Position numbers and translations under genes: made by a program. 64,000 nucleotides of DNA. Origin: Leptolyngbya sp. KIOST-1 (GTDB lineage: Bacteria; Cyanobacteriota; Cyanobacteriia; Phormidesmidales; Phormidesmidaceae). The stretch's first letter is position 1; every line of letters begins with the position of its first letter. The DNA is taken from assembly GCF_000763385.1 (NCBI RefSeq), contig NZ_JQFA01000004.1, positions 1,240,001 to 1,304,000 of the forward strand, read 5' to 3'. Shown here one piece after another: positions 9,528 through 18,584 of the stretch. The notes under the pieces were generated by a model. The model was not told the DNA's origin and did not search any database. It was given only the letters and a program-made list of their open reading frames with translations.

Positions 9528-10337
9528 AACTAAATATTAGCCTTAATATAGTTAAACAGAATAATTATACGAAGCTATAACTCATCTACTTGATAAGGAG
9601 TTTAACACCTTCGCAATCATAAATCTAGCCCTACACACTACAACGCTGACTTAAACATTATCCGACTAAGACCGAAATGACAGTAGCGGGCTCAGGTCAT
9701 TGTTAAGGGCTTGGAAAAGATAAAGCTTGAGGAAGTAAAAAGAGAAAGTACTTTGGGAATGTGCGCTAGTGGCTGAGGACCAACGGGCTTAACCAGTCCA
9801 TCCAGTAGCCTGAACTTTTACCTGGCCGGGATGAAATGTTTATACTCAAGCTTTGTGATGCGCAATACCATTATTGTGTGTTTCGTAAATATAGCGATGG
9901 CCATTGCGCTTAGGACATTGGCCTCTTCCAAAGGCAAGAACTAAACTGGGGCGGTGCAATGGCGTGTAGCCATCGCTGCAGGGGCATTGGTCACGGCCTA
10001 ACGGTTCTGGCGATGGCTATAGTTTTCTAAAGAAAGAATGGTGGTCGACATTTATTGAGGCTAAAAGCAACCTAAAAGTTAACCTATTGGATTGTCAAGA
10101 GCATTCCGAGAAGAAAGGTCTTGCTACAAACTTCACCGATTGGGGATTTGCTTAAAGTCCCTATGACGACAATGCCTACCCTCCATTAAAGTCTTGTCTA
10201 GCACCATCACCCCCGTAGGGCCAAGGAAGTAAACTATCGCCCAGGCTGCTAGCGAGAATTCGATTTAGGCACATAGGCCAGCCCTGTCAACCTGGTAAAA
10301 AGCTTGTGCGGTTATTTACGCAGATATGCCAAAGTGG
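9528..10337. other. AT-rich gene-free stretch with a MITE-like element
   Basis: No open frame here looks like a gene. The DNA is noticeably more AT-rich than the rest of the window. It contains the promoter region of the glycosyltransferase near 9530-9600 and the 132-bp inverted-repeat element at 9890-10021. The remainder (10022-10337) may be a decayed gene, since short coding-like pieces appear but no frame stays open. Confidence 0.6.
9890..10021 (+). mobile_element. MITE-like element, copy 1 (132 bp)
   Basis: The element begins TATAGCGATGGCC and ends GGCGATGGCTATA, so its ends form an imperfect inverted repeat of about 27 bases bounded by TA. The full length closely matches the reverse complement of 42293-42419, differing mainly by a few substitutions and a short indel. 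It has no open frame. The end sequence resembles the terminal repeats of the IS630 element at 23201-24161 (shared pattern TATAGC..T.GCCA and a final AGGAC), which suggests mobilisation by an IS630-type transposase. Confidence 0.75.
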
Positions 10338-10811
10338 TTATAAAAACTCCCGCAAAAACTCGTAGGGTTCCACCTCCCAAATGGGCTCGGGTACCAGGTG
10401 GTTGAGCCGGTTGAGAATGTCGGCCTCAATCACAGTCATTTGGTCGTGGGAGAACATATCACCCAGGGCCTGGCGATCGCGATCGCGCAGGGGAGCCAGC
10501 GGGTTAGCCAGCTGAGGTGCAGCCTCAGCCAGGGAGTAAGGGGAGGCTGCAACTGCCTCTGAGAGTTCTCTACTGCCCAAAGAACCTGTACTTCCGAAGG
10601 CAGGGTAGGTCCGCAGGGAACGACGGGATTGTTTTTTAGCCGCCGCCCTCTGGCTAGTCACAAACAGTGCCCTTACCCAGGGATCTCGATTGAGCAAATT
10701 GCTCCCTGGGCGCGGAAAAGTTGTTTCCAAGCTCCATGGTTCGGCGGCTGAACCGCCAGGTCCATTCTCGATAGGAGGCGGGCTCGGCTTCGGTCCCGGA
10801 GTAGGATTCAT
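10338..10811 (-). CDS. Hypothetical protein, unknown function
   Basis: A 157-residue open frame beginning at an ATG. The N-terminal third is rich in Pro and Gly and looks disordered (residues 1-40). The middle is basic (AAAKKQSRRSLR) and the last 50 residues look helical and acidic (DRDRQALGDMFSHDQMTVIEADILNRLNHLVPEPIWEVEPYEFLREFL). I do not recognise a family. GC and codon use are like the conserved genes around it. It sits at the edge of the AT-rich gene-free stretch. The C-terminal part looks like a folded domain, which argues for a real gene. Confidence 0.5.
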   Translation of the reverse strand: MNPTPGPKPSPPPIENGPGGSAAEPWSLETTFPRPGSNLLNRDPWVRALFVTSQRAAAKKQSRRSLRTYPAFGSTGSLGSRELSEAVAASPYSLAEAAPQLANPLAPLRDRDRQALGDMFSHDQMTVIEADILNRLNHLVPEPIWEVEPYEFLREFL

Positions 10812-10979
10812 GGGGCTCCAGTGGCAGGCGTGACGTTCAGGTCAAGTGCCCTGGCAACCAAAGGTGAGCCACCCCTTGCGGTCAGAGGTTCTCCCGTCAT
10901 TATGCTCTCGGCACTCTACTGTCAGTATAAATGCGGGGCCGGGAGAGTTTGCCGATCTCAAACCCGGTTGCATTCAGAC

Positions 10980-11645
10980 TTAACTGGGATCTTCTGAGGT
11001 CGAGCGCTGCTTCAGGTAGGTAAATACCGACTTGTCACCGATGTCGGGCACGATGGGCTGTACTGCCTTGCGTAGGGCAAAGACCACAAACAACCCAGCC
11101 CAGGCCGCCAGCATCCCCCGCTCCAGGGCCAGCGGTAGCCAGCCCGCCAGATGTCCCAGCAGTAGCAGCGGCACTAGCGGCGTCAGCAGCTTGGTTTCTA
11201 CGCGATCGAAACAAAAGGCTTCCTTAAAAAACACGCCGGTCAGGGCAACAAAGGTAAACCCTATTCCCCAGAGTACCGCCGGGGCGTCCATTACTGTCTG
11301 GGCCAGGGGACCATCGATGCCGTGGGACAGCAGCAGCGATGCCATTCCTCCCACCAGCCAGGCCCCCTGTAACAGGCGGTGCAGGGGCACCAGGTAGATG
11401 TGAATGGTGGCCAAACTCAGCCCCAGACCCAGCCAAAATAGCGTGTAGAGAGCGCTGATCGCCTGCACCAGGATCGGATTCTGGGGCATGAACAGCGCGA
11501 TCGCAGCCCCCGCCCCAAACGCCAGGGCCGCCAACATCAGGCCAGCCCGGTAGAGCACCACTCCCCGGCGATCGCCTGCGGTGATGGTGTAGTCACCGAA
11601 CTGCCCTGAGTACACCACCGGGGTTTGATTGACCGCGCTATCCAT
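10980..11645 (-). CDS. DUF2301 family integral membrane protein
   Basis: About 221 residues with six to seven hydrophobic helices. The family is DUF2301, found in cyanobacteria and plants. Recognisable parts are the N-terminal VVYSGQFGDYTI and RRGVVLYRAGLMLAALAFGA, and FFKEAFCFDRVETKLLTPLVPLLLLGHLAGW in the second half. Its role is unknown. An ATG at 11645 and an in-frame TTG at 11669 are both plausible starts, and each has an AAGG-type site just upstream. It follows the histidine kinase region on the same strand, but the kinase is upstream by 47 bases, so a shared transcript is possible. Confidence 0.8.
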   Translation of the reverse strand: MDSAVNQTPVVYSGQFGDYTITAGDRRGVVLYRAGLMLAALAFGAGAAIALFMPQNPILVQAISALYTLFWLGLGLSLATIHIYLVPLHRLLQGAWLVGGMASLLLSHGIDGPLAQTVMDAPAVLWGIGFTFVALTGVFFKEAFCFDRVETKLLTPLVPLLLLGHLAGWLPLALERGMLAAWAGLFVVFALRKAVQPIVPDIGDKSVFTYLKQRSTSEDPS

Positions 11646-11692
11646 AGCCTTCACCGCAGGATGAGACAACTTGCCTTTATCCTATCTAAATC

Positions 11693-13948
11693 CTACCGGC
11701 TTAGGGCCAGCTGGGTGGGCAGGGTGATGGTGAAACAGGTCTGCCTCTCGTCGCTGCTGACCGCCACCTCGCCCCCCAAATGCATGACCAGCTTTCTTAC
11801 CAGGGCCAGGCCCAAACCCGTTCCGCCCTGCTTCCAGGGATCAGCGCTGGGCACCCGGTAAAACTTGTCAAAAATGCGGGGCATCTCCTCCGCCGGAATG
11901 GTTACCCCAGTGTTGGTGAGCGCAATGGCGATCTGTTCGTCTGGGGCATCGGGGTGGGCGGCGACGGTCAGGGAAATATGTTCGCCCGGGGGAGTGTACT
12001 TACAGGCGTTGTTGAGCAGCTCGGCCAGCACCCGCTCCAGGCTAGCCAGATCGGTGTGCAGCACAGGCAGGGCCGGAGCCACCACCAGATCCAGGGTCTG
12101 GTCGCGGCTCCTGGCACGGGTCACAAAGCTGTCGATCCAGCCCGCTAGCCAGGTATCGAGCAAAATCGGCTCTGGCTGAATCGGATGGTTGCCCACGTCC
12201 AGGCGCTGTAGGTCAAGCAGGTCGTTGATCAGGCTGATTTCGCGCTCGCACTCCTCCTGCAAAATGCTGAAGTAGCGGCCGATGCGGGTCTGCTCGGGTT
12301 TGGGTTTTTGCAGGTCGGCAGTGAGGTCAAACTCCTGGTTGAGGGTCACCCCCAGCAGCTGAAGCGCCACCCGCATGCTGGTCACCGGGGTGCGCAACTC
12401 GTGGGAAACGGTGCTGAGAAAGTCGTCCTTGAGGGTGTTGAGTCGCTCCAGTTCGGCCACCTGGGACTGGGCCGCCTGGTACAGTCGAGCCTGACGGATG
12501 GCGATCGCGCACTGATTCGCCACCTGCTGCACCAGGCGAATCTCAATATCATCAAAACCGTAGTCGCGGCCGTTGATCAGCCACAGGTCGCCCAGCACGC
12601 CGCGATCGTCCACAATTGGGCAGGCCAGCATGGCCACATAGCCCCGCACTGGGTTGGGCTCCACCGAGCAGAACTGAAAGTACTGTCCGTTCAGCAGCTG
12701 GTGGTACACCTCCGGGAAAGCTTCCATCTGGGCCACCCGCCCCTGGTAGGACGGGCTGGAGCTGTTGTACTCATAGTAGATGGTGGATGTACCCTGCTCC
12801 AGGTCGTAAAGGGACGTGTTCGAACCCTTCGCGTCCAGGGCTTCGGTCAATTCCTTCACTGCCGTCAGCATAATTTGATTCACGTCGAGGCTGTCGCGCA
12901 CCCGGTCGGTGATCCGCTTCAGGGTAGCCTCAAACTCCAGGGCGGTTTGCAACTGCTCGGTGCGCTGGGCCACCTGCATCTCCAGGTCAGTGTTGAGCTG
13001 CTGCACCTGGCTGTAGAGACGCGCCTGTTTAATCGCTCCTCCCACCAGGGTCGCCACCTCCCGCAGGGTTTCGACCTCCCAGGTGGCCCAGGGGCGAGGT
13101 CCACTCTCGCTAAAAGCACAGACCAAACCGTAGAGCAAATCCGCCTGCACGATCGGCATGATCAGACAGGCTTTGACCTGGGCCTGCTCCAGCTTAGCCC
13201 GGTAGGCAGCGGGCAAGGAGGCCGTAGCGATGTCATCGACAACGTCTATTTCTTCCTGGCGGTAGCGCAGCAGGTCGGCGGCCCCAAAGCTCAGGTCCGG
13301 CTGATTCGGAGCCGCCGCCCCTGGGCTGGAGGCCGACTCAGCCACGATTCCCCGGTGGTCGGTTCCCCTGTCGTTCGGATCAAAGCTGTAGAACAACACC
13401 CGATCGACCCGCAGAAAGCGGCGCACTTCGTTGACCGCTGTTTGCAAAAGGTCTTTAGAACTCAGCGATTGCAGCAGATGCTGGGCGATCGCCCCCAGCA
13501 GCTGCTCCCGCTCCGACTGGCGCTGTAGCGTTTGCTCCACCTGGTGCAGCGGAGTCACATCCTGCAGGCTCACCATCAGCCGCGGTTCGCCAGTGGGGTC
13601 CAAAAAACGCCACGCTGTCGCCGTCAGGCGGCGGTGCGCTCCGGTGGCATCGGTCATCTCGACCGCAAAAGTCTGCGCTTCACCGCTGGCCATCGCCCGC
13701 TGCCCTGCCGCCGCCACGGCCTGACTCGCCCCCAGCGGCAGCACATCGATTTCGCGCTTCCCCACCAGGGCTTCGGGATCGCCACCGACCAGTGAGGCAC
13801 AGGCGGCATTGAGAAAGAGCCAGCGGTGATGCCGATCGGTAATCCACAGCGGAGCCGCGATCGCGTCTAAGAGGTCCCAGGGGGCGGTGGCAACGGCAGG
13901 GCAAGGCCGCTCTCCCTGGGGCAGTGAGTCAAGGGGCAGAGTAGACAT
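11693..13948 (-). CDS. PAS-GAF-GAF sensor histidine kinase
   Basis: A 751-residue soluble sensor kinase. In order it has a PAS domain (about 25-135), a GAF domain (about 150-310), a short coiled coil (310-340), a second GAF domain (about 345-490), a HisKA domain with the phospho-acceptor His516 in SHELRTP, and a HATPase domain with the N box LNNACKYTPPGE (644-655), F box FDKFYRV and G2 box GGTGLGLAL. In the G1 position the usual D-x-G is replaced by N-T-G (679-681). No membrane segment is seen, so it senses a cytosolic or light/ligand signal. The first GAF lacks an obvious bilin-binding Cys motif. The ATG at 13948 is preferred because upstream codons look non-coding and would overlap the rplS region. 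No response regulator is adjacent. Confidence 0.93.
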   Translation of the reverse strand: MSTLPLDSLPQGERPCPAVATAPWDLLDAIAAPLWITDRHHRWLFLNAACASLVGGDPEALVGKREIDVLPLGASQAVAAAGQRAMASGEAQTFAVEMTDATGAHRRLTATAWRFLDPTGEPRLMVSLQDVTPLHQVEQTLQRQSEREQLLGAIAQHLLQSLSSKDLLQTAVNEVRRFLRVDRVLFYSFDPNDRGTDHRGIVAESASSPGAAAPNQPDLSFGAADLLRYRQEEIDVVDDIATASLPAAYRAKLEQAQVKACLIMPIVQADLLYGLVCAFSESGPRPWATWEVETLREVATLVGGAIKQARLYSQVQQLNTDLEMQVAQRTEQLQTALEFEATLKRITDRVRDSLDVNQIMLTAVKELTEALDAKGSNTSLYDLEQGTSTIYYEYNSSSPSYQGRVAQMEAFPEVYHQLLNGQYFQFCSVEPNPVRGYVAMLACPIVDDRGVLGDLWLINGRDYGFDDIEIRLVQQVANQCAIAIRQARLYQAAQSQVAELERLNTLKDDFLSTVSHELRTPVTSMRVALQLLGVTLNQEFDLTADLQKPKPEQTRIGRYFSILQEECEREISLINDLLDLQRLDVGNHPIQPEPILLDTWLAGWIDSFVTRARSRDQTLDLVVAPALPVLHTDLASLERVLAELLNNACKYTPPGEHISLTVAAHPDAPDEQIAIALTNTGVTIPAEEMPRIFDKFYRVPSADPWKQGGTGLGLALVRKLVMHLGGEVAVSSDERQTCFTITLPTQLALSR

Positions 13949-14084
13949 AACCGAGGGGCCGGGGGCTAGGAATTCAGGGGCGCAAGCTCTATAAACACTA
14001 TGCCCGGAGCCAACCCCAAAAGCCCCATTCAGCCACACAAAAGATCAATTCCCCAACTCTCCCCAGAAAAACTTGGTCTAGATT

Positions 14085-14113
14085 ATGACTTAGTGGCTCC
14101 TATGGTCTATAAT
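14085..14113 (+). promoter_or_regulatory. Sigma-70-type promoter of rplS
   Basis: A perfect -10 hexamer TATAAT lies at 14108-14113 with a -35-like ATGACT at 14085-14090, exactly 17 bases apart. Transcription would start near 14120, about 20 bases before the rplS ATG at 14141. Confidence 0.6.
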
Positions 14114-14140
14114 CATAAACCGTGCACATTTGCAGGCCCT

Positions 14141-14506
14141 ATGAACGCAGAGGAAATCATCCGCTCAATTGAAGCGGAGCAGCTCAAGACCGATCTGCCC
14201 ACAATCTACGTTGGCGACACCATCCGGGTGGGCGTCCGAATCCAGGAAGGTGGCAAAGAGCGAATTCAGCCCTACGAGGGCACCGTCATCGCCATGCGCA
14301 ATGGCGGCATCAATCGCTCCATCACGGTGCGAAAGATCTTTCAAGGGGTAGGGGTTGAGCGCGTGTTTTTGCTCCACGCTCCCAAGGTGGCCAGTATTTC
14401 AGTGCTGCGTCGCGGCCGGGCGCGTCGGGCCAAGCTCTACTATCTGCGCGATCGCGTTGGTAAGGCAACCCGTCTCAAGCAGCGTTTTGACCGCCCAATC
14501 AACTAG
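14141..14506 (+). CDS. rplS: Ribosomal protein L19
   Basis: A 121-residue L19, located at the 30S-50S interface. It begins [16 protein letters not shown] and has the usual [18 protein letters not shown], the [20 protein letters not shown] core and the basic end [27 protein letters not shown]. The frame is open further upstream, but the ATG at 14141 matches the family start and lies just after the promoter. The tRNA-Trp gene follows 44 bases later, then secE and nusG, which is a common cyanobacterial order. Confidence 0.97.
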   Translation: MNAEEIIRSIEAEQLKTDLPTIYVGDTIRVGVRIQEGGKERIQPYEGTVIAMRNGGINRSITVRKIFQGVGVERVFLLHAPKVASISVLRRGRARRAKLYYLRDRVGKATRLKQRFDRPIN

Positions 14507-14550
14507 AATTGGGTATAGCCGAGTTTTGGTGCCTCAGCACCTGGCTCCAT

Positions 14551-14623
14551 GCGTCCTTAGTTCAGTTGGTAGAACGCGGGTCTCCAAAACCCGATGTCGG
14601 GGGTTCGAGTCCTCCAGGGCGCG
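14551..14623 (+). tRNA. trnW: tRNA-Trp (anticodon CCA)
   Basis: A 73-base cloverleaf. The acceptor stem GCGTCCT pairs with AGGGCGC (one G-U), the D arm is GTTC-AGTTGGTA-GAAC, the anticodon stem CGGGT/ACCCG holds loop CTCCAAA with anticodon CCA, and the T arm GGGGG-TTCGAGT-CCTCC is standard. The discriminator base is G. The 3' CCA is not encoded. It lies between rplS and secE. Confidence 0.96.
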
Positions 14624-14856
14624 CTGAGAGGTGTGGCGGCGACAACTTCCAGGATGGCTGGCGTTTTGTGCTTCAAACAAGCCCGAACTATGCCCACAAT
14701 TCATGGATTTTGTCCCTGCCCTACACTCGCAATTTAGGCCAGGAGTTCAGTTACTAAAATTTGTCTAGGTAGAAGATCGACGAGATCTCGTTCAGCATAG
14801 CCGGTCTACTTTTCCGGTTAATACAGTTTGGAAACGCGCCAACAGGAGCCAAGCCA

Positions 14857-15102
14857 GTGGTTAAAAAAGACACCGCAGTAGAGTCTAAGGGTAAGGCCGC
14901 AGATGCTCAGGCTGCCGAGCAAGGCTTTAGTGTGGGTGCCTTTTTGCAGGGCACCAAGGAGGAACTGGGCAAAGTGGTTTGGCCCAGTCGGCAGCAGCTC
15001 ATCAGTGAGTCTGCCGCTGTGATTCTCATGGTTAGCCTATCTGCAACGCTGATCTACCTGGTTGACCGACTGTTTGGATGGATTTCGGGGCAGGTATTCT
15101 GA
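14857..15102 (+). CDS. secE: Preprotein translocase subunit SecE
   Basis: An 81-residue SecE, the clamp subunit of the SecYEG channel in the inner or thylakoid membrane. It has one C-terminal membrane helix (SESAAVILMVSLSATLIYLVDRLF) after an amphipathic KEELGKVVWPSRQQL segment, the family hallmark. It starts with GTG at 14857, with AGGAG 8 bases before it. Its TGA stop overlaps the nusG ATG (ATGA-type overlap), so the two are translationally coupled. Confidence 0.96.
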   Translation: MVKKDTAVESKGKAADAQAAEQGFSVGAFLQGTKEELGKVVWPSRQQLISESAAVILMVSLSATLIYLVDRLFGWISGQVF

Positions 15103-15809
15103 TGGCGCTTGAAGACTTTAGCTACGACAACGACGATTCTCTCGATGAAGCGCTCGACAACGATCTTGAGGCTGAATCAGTAGAAGACAGCGCCGCCCCC
15201 GCTACCGACGAAAATAACGAGGGCGAAGCCGCCCGCTACTACCAGCGCAAGGCGCGTTGGTACGCGGTGCAGGTGGCCTCCGGCTGCGAAAAGCGAGTAA
15301 AGCTCAATCTGGAGCAGCGGGTCAACACGCTGGATGTTGTCAACCGCATTTTCCAGGTTGAAATCCCTCAGACTCCAGCCATCAAGCTTCGCAAAGATGG
15401 AACCCGTCAAAACATTGACGAAAAGGTTTTCCCAGGCTACGTTCTCGTGCGCATGTACATGGACGACGAAGCCTGGTCGGTGGTTAAAAATACCCCCCAC
15501 GTCATCAACTTTGTCGGTGCTGAGCAGCGTCGGGCCTATGGGCGCGGTCGCGGCCACGTCAAGCCCATGCCCCTCGGCATGAGCGAGGTAAAGCGCATCT
15601 TCAAGCGTACCGAGGAGCAAAAGCCTGTGGTCAAGGTCGATATGGCCCCTGGTGACAAAATCACCGTCCTCTCAGGTCCTTTTAAAGACTTTGAGGGTGA
15701 GGTGGTGGAAGTCAGTCCTGAGCGCAGCAAGCTCAAGGCGCTGCTGTCCATCTTTGGACGCGACACTCCAGTCGAACTGGAATTTAACCAAGTGGAAAAA
15801 GAGAGTTAA
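15102..15809 (+). CDS. nusG: Transcription termination/antitermination factor NusG
   Basis: A 235-residue NusG. An acidic N-terminal extension (about 40 residues) precedes the NGN domain (RWYAVQVASGCEKRVKLNLEQRV) and a KOW domain near the C-terminus (VAPGDKITVLSGPFKDFEGEVVEV in spirit, residues about 175-210). It binds RNA polymerase and modulates elongation and coupling to ribosomes. The ATG at 15102 overlaps the secE stop by one base. It is followed 3 bases later by rplK. Confidence 0.96.
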   Translation: MALEDFSYDNDDSLDEALDNDLEAESVEDSAAPATDENNEGEAARYYQRKARWYAVQVASGCEKRVKLNLEQRVNTLDVVNRIFQVEIPQTPAIKLRKDGTRQNIDEKVFPGYVLVRMYMDDEAWSVVKNTPHVINFVGAEQRRAYGRGRGHVKPMPLGMSEVKRIFKRTEEQKPVVKVDMAPGDKITVLSGPFKDFEGEVVEVSPERSKLKALLSIFGRDTPVELEFNQVEKES

Positions 15810-15812
15810 TTA

Positions 15813-16238
15813 ATGGCCAAGAAAGTTGTTGCACTGATTAAGCTGGCGATTCCGGCCGGAAAGGCCAACCCAGCGCCCCCGATTGGCCCTGCCCTGGGTC
15901 AGCACGGGGTAAATATTATGGCGTTCTGCAAAGAGTACAACGCCCGTACCCAGGACAAAGTAGGGCTGGTGGTGCCGGTTGAGATCTCGGTTTTTGAAGA
16001 TCGCAGCTTTACCTTCATCCTCAAAACCCCTCCCGCCTCGGTACTGATCAAGAAAGCCGCTGGCATTGAGCGGGGTTCGGGTGAGCCCCGGACCAAAAAA
16101 GTGGGTTCGATTACCCGCGCCCAGCTCAAAGAGATTGCCGAGACCAAAATGCCCGACCTCAATGCAAACGACATCAAGGCTGCAATGAACATTGTTGAGG
16201 GTACCGCCCGCAACATGGGTGTTACCGTCGGCGACTAG
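15813..16238 (+). CDS. rplK: Ribosomal protein L11
   Basis: A 141-residue L11 of the GTPase-associated centre. It begins [20 protein letters not shown], followed by the [22 protein letters not shown] motif. The C-terminal RNA-binding domain ([21 protein letters not shown], then the end around [11 protein letters not shown]) is complete. It is tightly spaced after nusG (3 bases). Confidence 0.98.
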   Translation: MAKKVVALIKLAIPAGKANPAPPIGPALGQHGVNIMAFCKEYNARTQDKVGLVVPVEISVFEDRSFTFILKTPPASVLIKKAAGIERGSGEPRTKKVGSITRAQLKEIAETKMPDLNANDIKAAMNIVEGTARNMGVTVGD

Positions 16239-16325
16239 TCGTCGGGGTTTGCCCTTACCCAGCATTCAACTATTCACATTACGGGGGAGAGGCCTGGCTT
16301 CGTTTGACCCCAAGGAGATCAAATC

Positions 16326-17039
16326 ATGGCTAAAGTATCTAAGCGCCTGCGGGAAGCCCAGGCCAAAGTAGAAGACCGGCTCTATGAGCCCATGGAAGCT
16401 CTGGAGCTGCTCAAGGAAACCGCAACCGCCAAGTTTATTGAGTCGGCAGAGGCCCACATTCGCCTGGGCATCGACCCCAAGTACACCGACCAGCAGCTGC
16501 GGACAACGGTTATTTTGCCCAAGGGCACCGGACAAACCATTCGAGTTGCCGTTATTGCTAAGGGCGAGAAAGTGGCTGAGGCTACCGCCGCCGGAGCCGA
16601 TCTGGTGGGGTCTGAAGAACTAATCGACGAAATCCAGAAGGGGATGATGGACTTTGACGTCCTGATTGCTACCCCCGACGTGATGCCCCAGGTGGCCAAG
16701 CTCGGTCGTCAGCTCGGTCCCCGCGGCCTGATGCCCTCTCCCAAGGGCGGCACCGTCACCTTTGATCTGCCCCAGGCCATCAGTGAGTTTAAGGCAGGTA
16801 AGTTGGAGTATCGGGCTGACAAAACCGGCATTGTCCATGTTATGTTTGGCAAGGCAGATTTTAGTGCCGAAGATCTGATGGTCAACCTCAAGGCGCTCCA
16901 GGAGAGCATCGACCGCAACCGTCCCTCTGGGGCCAAGGGTCGCTACTGGCGCACTGTTGCCATTGCCTCTACCATGGGGCCTGCCATTCGCCTTGACGTC
17001 AACGCCCTGCGCGATTTCAAAATGAATGAGGCGGCCTAG
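16326..17039 (+). CDS. rplA: Ribosomal protein L1
   Basis: A 237-residue L1 of the ribosomal L1 stalk. Recognised by [16 protein letters not shown], the [15 protein letters not shown] segment and [15 protein letters not shown]. It also acts as a translational repressor in other bacteria. An AAGGAG-type site (16312-16317) lies before its ATG. It ends 320 bases before rplJ, where the L10 leader sits. Confidence 0.98.
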   Translation: MAKVSKRLREAQAKVEDRLYEPMEALELLKETATAKFIESAEAHIRLGIDPKYTDQQLRTTVILPKGTGQTIRVAVIAKGEKVAEATAAGADLVGSEELIDEIQKGMMDFDVLIATPDVMPQVAKLGRQLGPRGLMPSPKGGTVTFDLPQAISEFKAGKLEYRADKTGIVHVMFGKADFSAEDLMVNLKALQESIDRNRPSGAKGRYWRTVAIASTMGPAIRLDVNALRDFKMNEAA

Positions 17040-17059
17040 GCTAGCCATTCAGGCCTGTG

Positions 17060-17275
17060 CAAATCAGGCACCATAAGTTTTACCCCAGACCAACCAGGAG
17101 CCCCGCAGTCTGAAACAACCCCTAAAACTGCATAGACGACCGTAGACAGCAGGTAGCGGCTAAGCGCTGTATAAACCCTGCCGAGGTTGACCTAAGCGAC
17201 TGATTTGCTTTGGCCCTAGGCCAAGCACCCTGCAGTTGTTGGTCTACCCCGGCATGGTTGTCGGGGTTTATTTTT
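17060..17275 (+). promoter_or_regulatory. Candidate L10 leader (autoregulatory mRNA) upstream of rplJ
   Basis: The 320-base gap between rplA and rplJ is much longer than the other gaps in this operon. It ends in a G+C hairpin with a T-tract (17246-17275). In many bacteria the L10 leader in this position binds the L10-L12 complex and controls rplJ-rplL. The position and the attenuator fit that model, but I could not verify the conserved kink-turn by eye, so the exact limits are approximate. Confidence 0.5.
17246..17275 (+). terminator. Intrinsic terminator/attenuator before rplJ
   Basis: ACCCCG (17246-17251) pairs with CGGGGT (17262-17267), a 6-bp stem with a 10-base loop, followed by TTATTTTT. 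It lies inside the rplA-rplJ gap, so it would set the ratio of L10/L12 to L11/L1. Confidence 0.7.
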
Positions 17276-17360
17276 GGCCAACAGGTGCTTCTAGCACGGC
17301 CAGATCCTGGATCGGGTAGTTAAGTTTCCCTATCCCCAACCAAAAGGAGGTGAGATCGAT

Positions 17361-17921
17361 ATGGGGAGAACCCTAGCGAATAAGAAAGAGCTGGTAGCTG
17401 AAATTCAGGCGCTGCTGGACGACGCTCAGTTAGCCTTTGTGATTGATTATAAGGGCCTGACTGTGGCTGAAATTAGCAACCTGCGCAACCGGCTGCGGCC
17501 CAAGGGCGCCGTGTGCAAAATCGCTAAAAACACGCTGATGCGGATTGCCGTTGAAGGCAACGACACCTGGCAGCCCATCACCGAGTTTCTCAAAGATTCT
17601 TCAGCCTTTGTGCTGGTCAAAGAAGACTTTGGCGGAGCGATTAAGGAATACCAGGCCTTTCAAAAAGACACCAAAAAAACCGTCCTTCGGGGCGGTGTCA
17701 TGGAAGGTCAGGCCCTGAACGAAGACCAGATCAAGGCGATCACCGAACTGCCCACCAAAGAAGAGCTTATGGCTCGTCTGGCCGGGGCAATCAAGGCGAT
17801 GCCGACCCGCGTGGCGGTGGGTGTCAATGCCGTGCCGACCAAGCTGGCGGTGGGTGTCAAGGAGGTGCCTGCATCTCTGGCCCGCGCCATTCAGGCTGTC
17901 TCCGAAAAAGACGCGGCCTAG
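17361..17921 (+). CDS. rplJ: Ribosomal protein L10
   Basis: A 186-residue L10, the base of the L7/L12 stalk. It begins MGRTLANKKELVAEIQALL and has the typical FVIDYKGLTVAEISNLRNRLR. The C-terminal part, with LARAIQAVSEKDAA, is the L12-dimer binding tail and contains a near-repeat (RVAVGVNAVPTKLAVGVKEVP). A strong AAGGAGGTGA site precedes the ATG by about 6 bases. It is followed 89 bases later by rplL. Confidence 0.97.
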   Translation: MGRTLANKKELVAEIQALLDDAQLAFVIDYKGLTVAEISNLRNRLRPKGAVCKIAKNTLMRIAVEGNDTWQPITEFLKDSSAFVLVKEDFGGAIKEYQAFQKDTKKTVLRGGVMEGQALNEDQIKAITELPTKEELMARLAGAIKAMPTRVAVGVNAVPTKLAVGVKEVPASLARAIQAVSEKDAA

Positions 17922-18010
17922 GGGCTGTCATAAATTGGCCTCCGACGCTTCAGCACCGTACGAGTTTGTTTGTGTTTAATTGTTTTTCTACCAGGAGTTA
18001 ACCGGTAACT

Positions 18011-18418
18011 ATGTCTGCTAAAACTGACGAAATTCTTGAACAGCTAAAGTCCCTTTCTCTGCTGGAAGCTTCTGAGCTGGTCAAGCAAATTGAAGAAGCT
18101 TTCGGCGTTGATGCCTCTGCCTCCGCAGGCGGCGGCATGATGATGATGGCCCCCGGTATGATGGGCGGTGGCGCAGCTGCTGCGGCTGAACCGGAAGAGG
18201 AAAAGACTGAGTTTGATGTCGTGCTCGAAGAAGTGCCCGCCGACAAGAAGATCGCTGTCCTCAAGGTGGTGCGCGGTCTGACTGGGCTGGGTCTGAAAGA
18301 AGCCAAGGAAATGGTGGAAGCCGCTCCCAAGGCCGTTAAGGAAGGCGTGACCAAAGAAGATGCTGAAGACGCCAAGAAGCAGCTGGAAGAAGCTGGTGGC
18401 AAGGTCAGCGTTAAGTAG
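18011..18418 (+). CDS. rplL: Ribosomal protein L7/L12
   Basis: A 135-residue L7/L12 stalk protein that recruits translation GTPases. The N-terminal dimer domain is residues 1-35, a hinge rich in Met, Gly and Ala follows (about 38-62, with MMMM and AAAAAE), then the globular C-terminal domain ([23 protein letters not shown], with the conserved [12 protein letters not shown]). It is the last gene of the operon and is closed by a strong terminator at 18452-18487. Confidence 0.98.
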   Translation: MSAKTDEILEQLKSLSLLEASELVKQIEEAFGVDASASAGGGMMMMAPGMMGGGAAAAAEPEEEKTEFDVVLEEVPADKKIAVLKVVRGLTGLGLKEAKEMVEAAPKAVKEGVTKEDAEDAKKQLEEAGGKVSVK

Positions 18419-18451
18419 TTTGGCGCTCCGGCGTTAATCACTTAAATGCCT

Positions 18452-18487
18452 AAAAAAGTCTCTTGCCTCAGGGCGAGGGACTTTTTT
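18452..18487 (+). terminator. Intrinsic terminator after rplL
   Basis: AAAAAAGTC with the inner arm TCTTGCC pairs with GGCGAGG and GACTTTTTT across a TCAG tetraloop. This is a near-perfect stem with a T6 run, ending the secE-rplL operon. Confidence 0.9.
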
Positions 18488-18584
18488 GTGGGGACTTTCC
18501 TACTCTGCCGGTGGGACATCTGCTCGACGGTAGCCCGATGAAAACAGTAGGATTAAAGCAGCTCTGAATTGAAGGGAAACTACT

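Noticed and set aside
12308..13528. 406-codon open frame on the plus strand
   Set aside because: It lies wholly opposite the sensor kinase gene, has no recognisable family or ribosome site, and is a by-product of high GC codon use.
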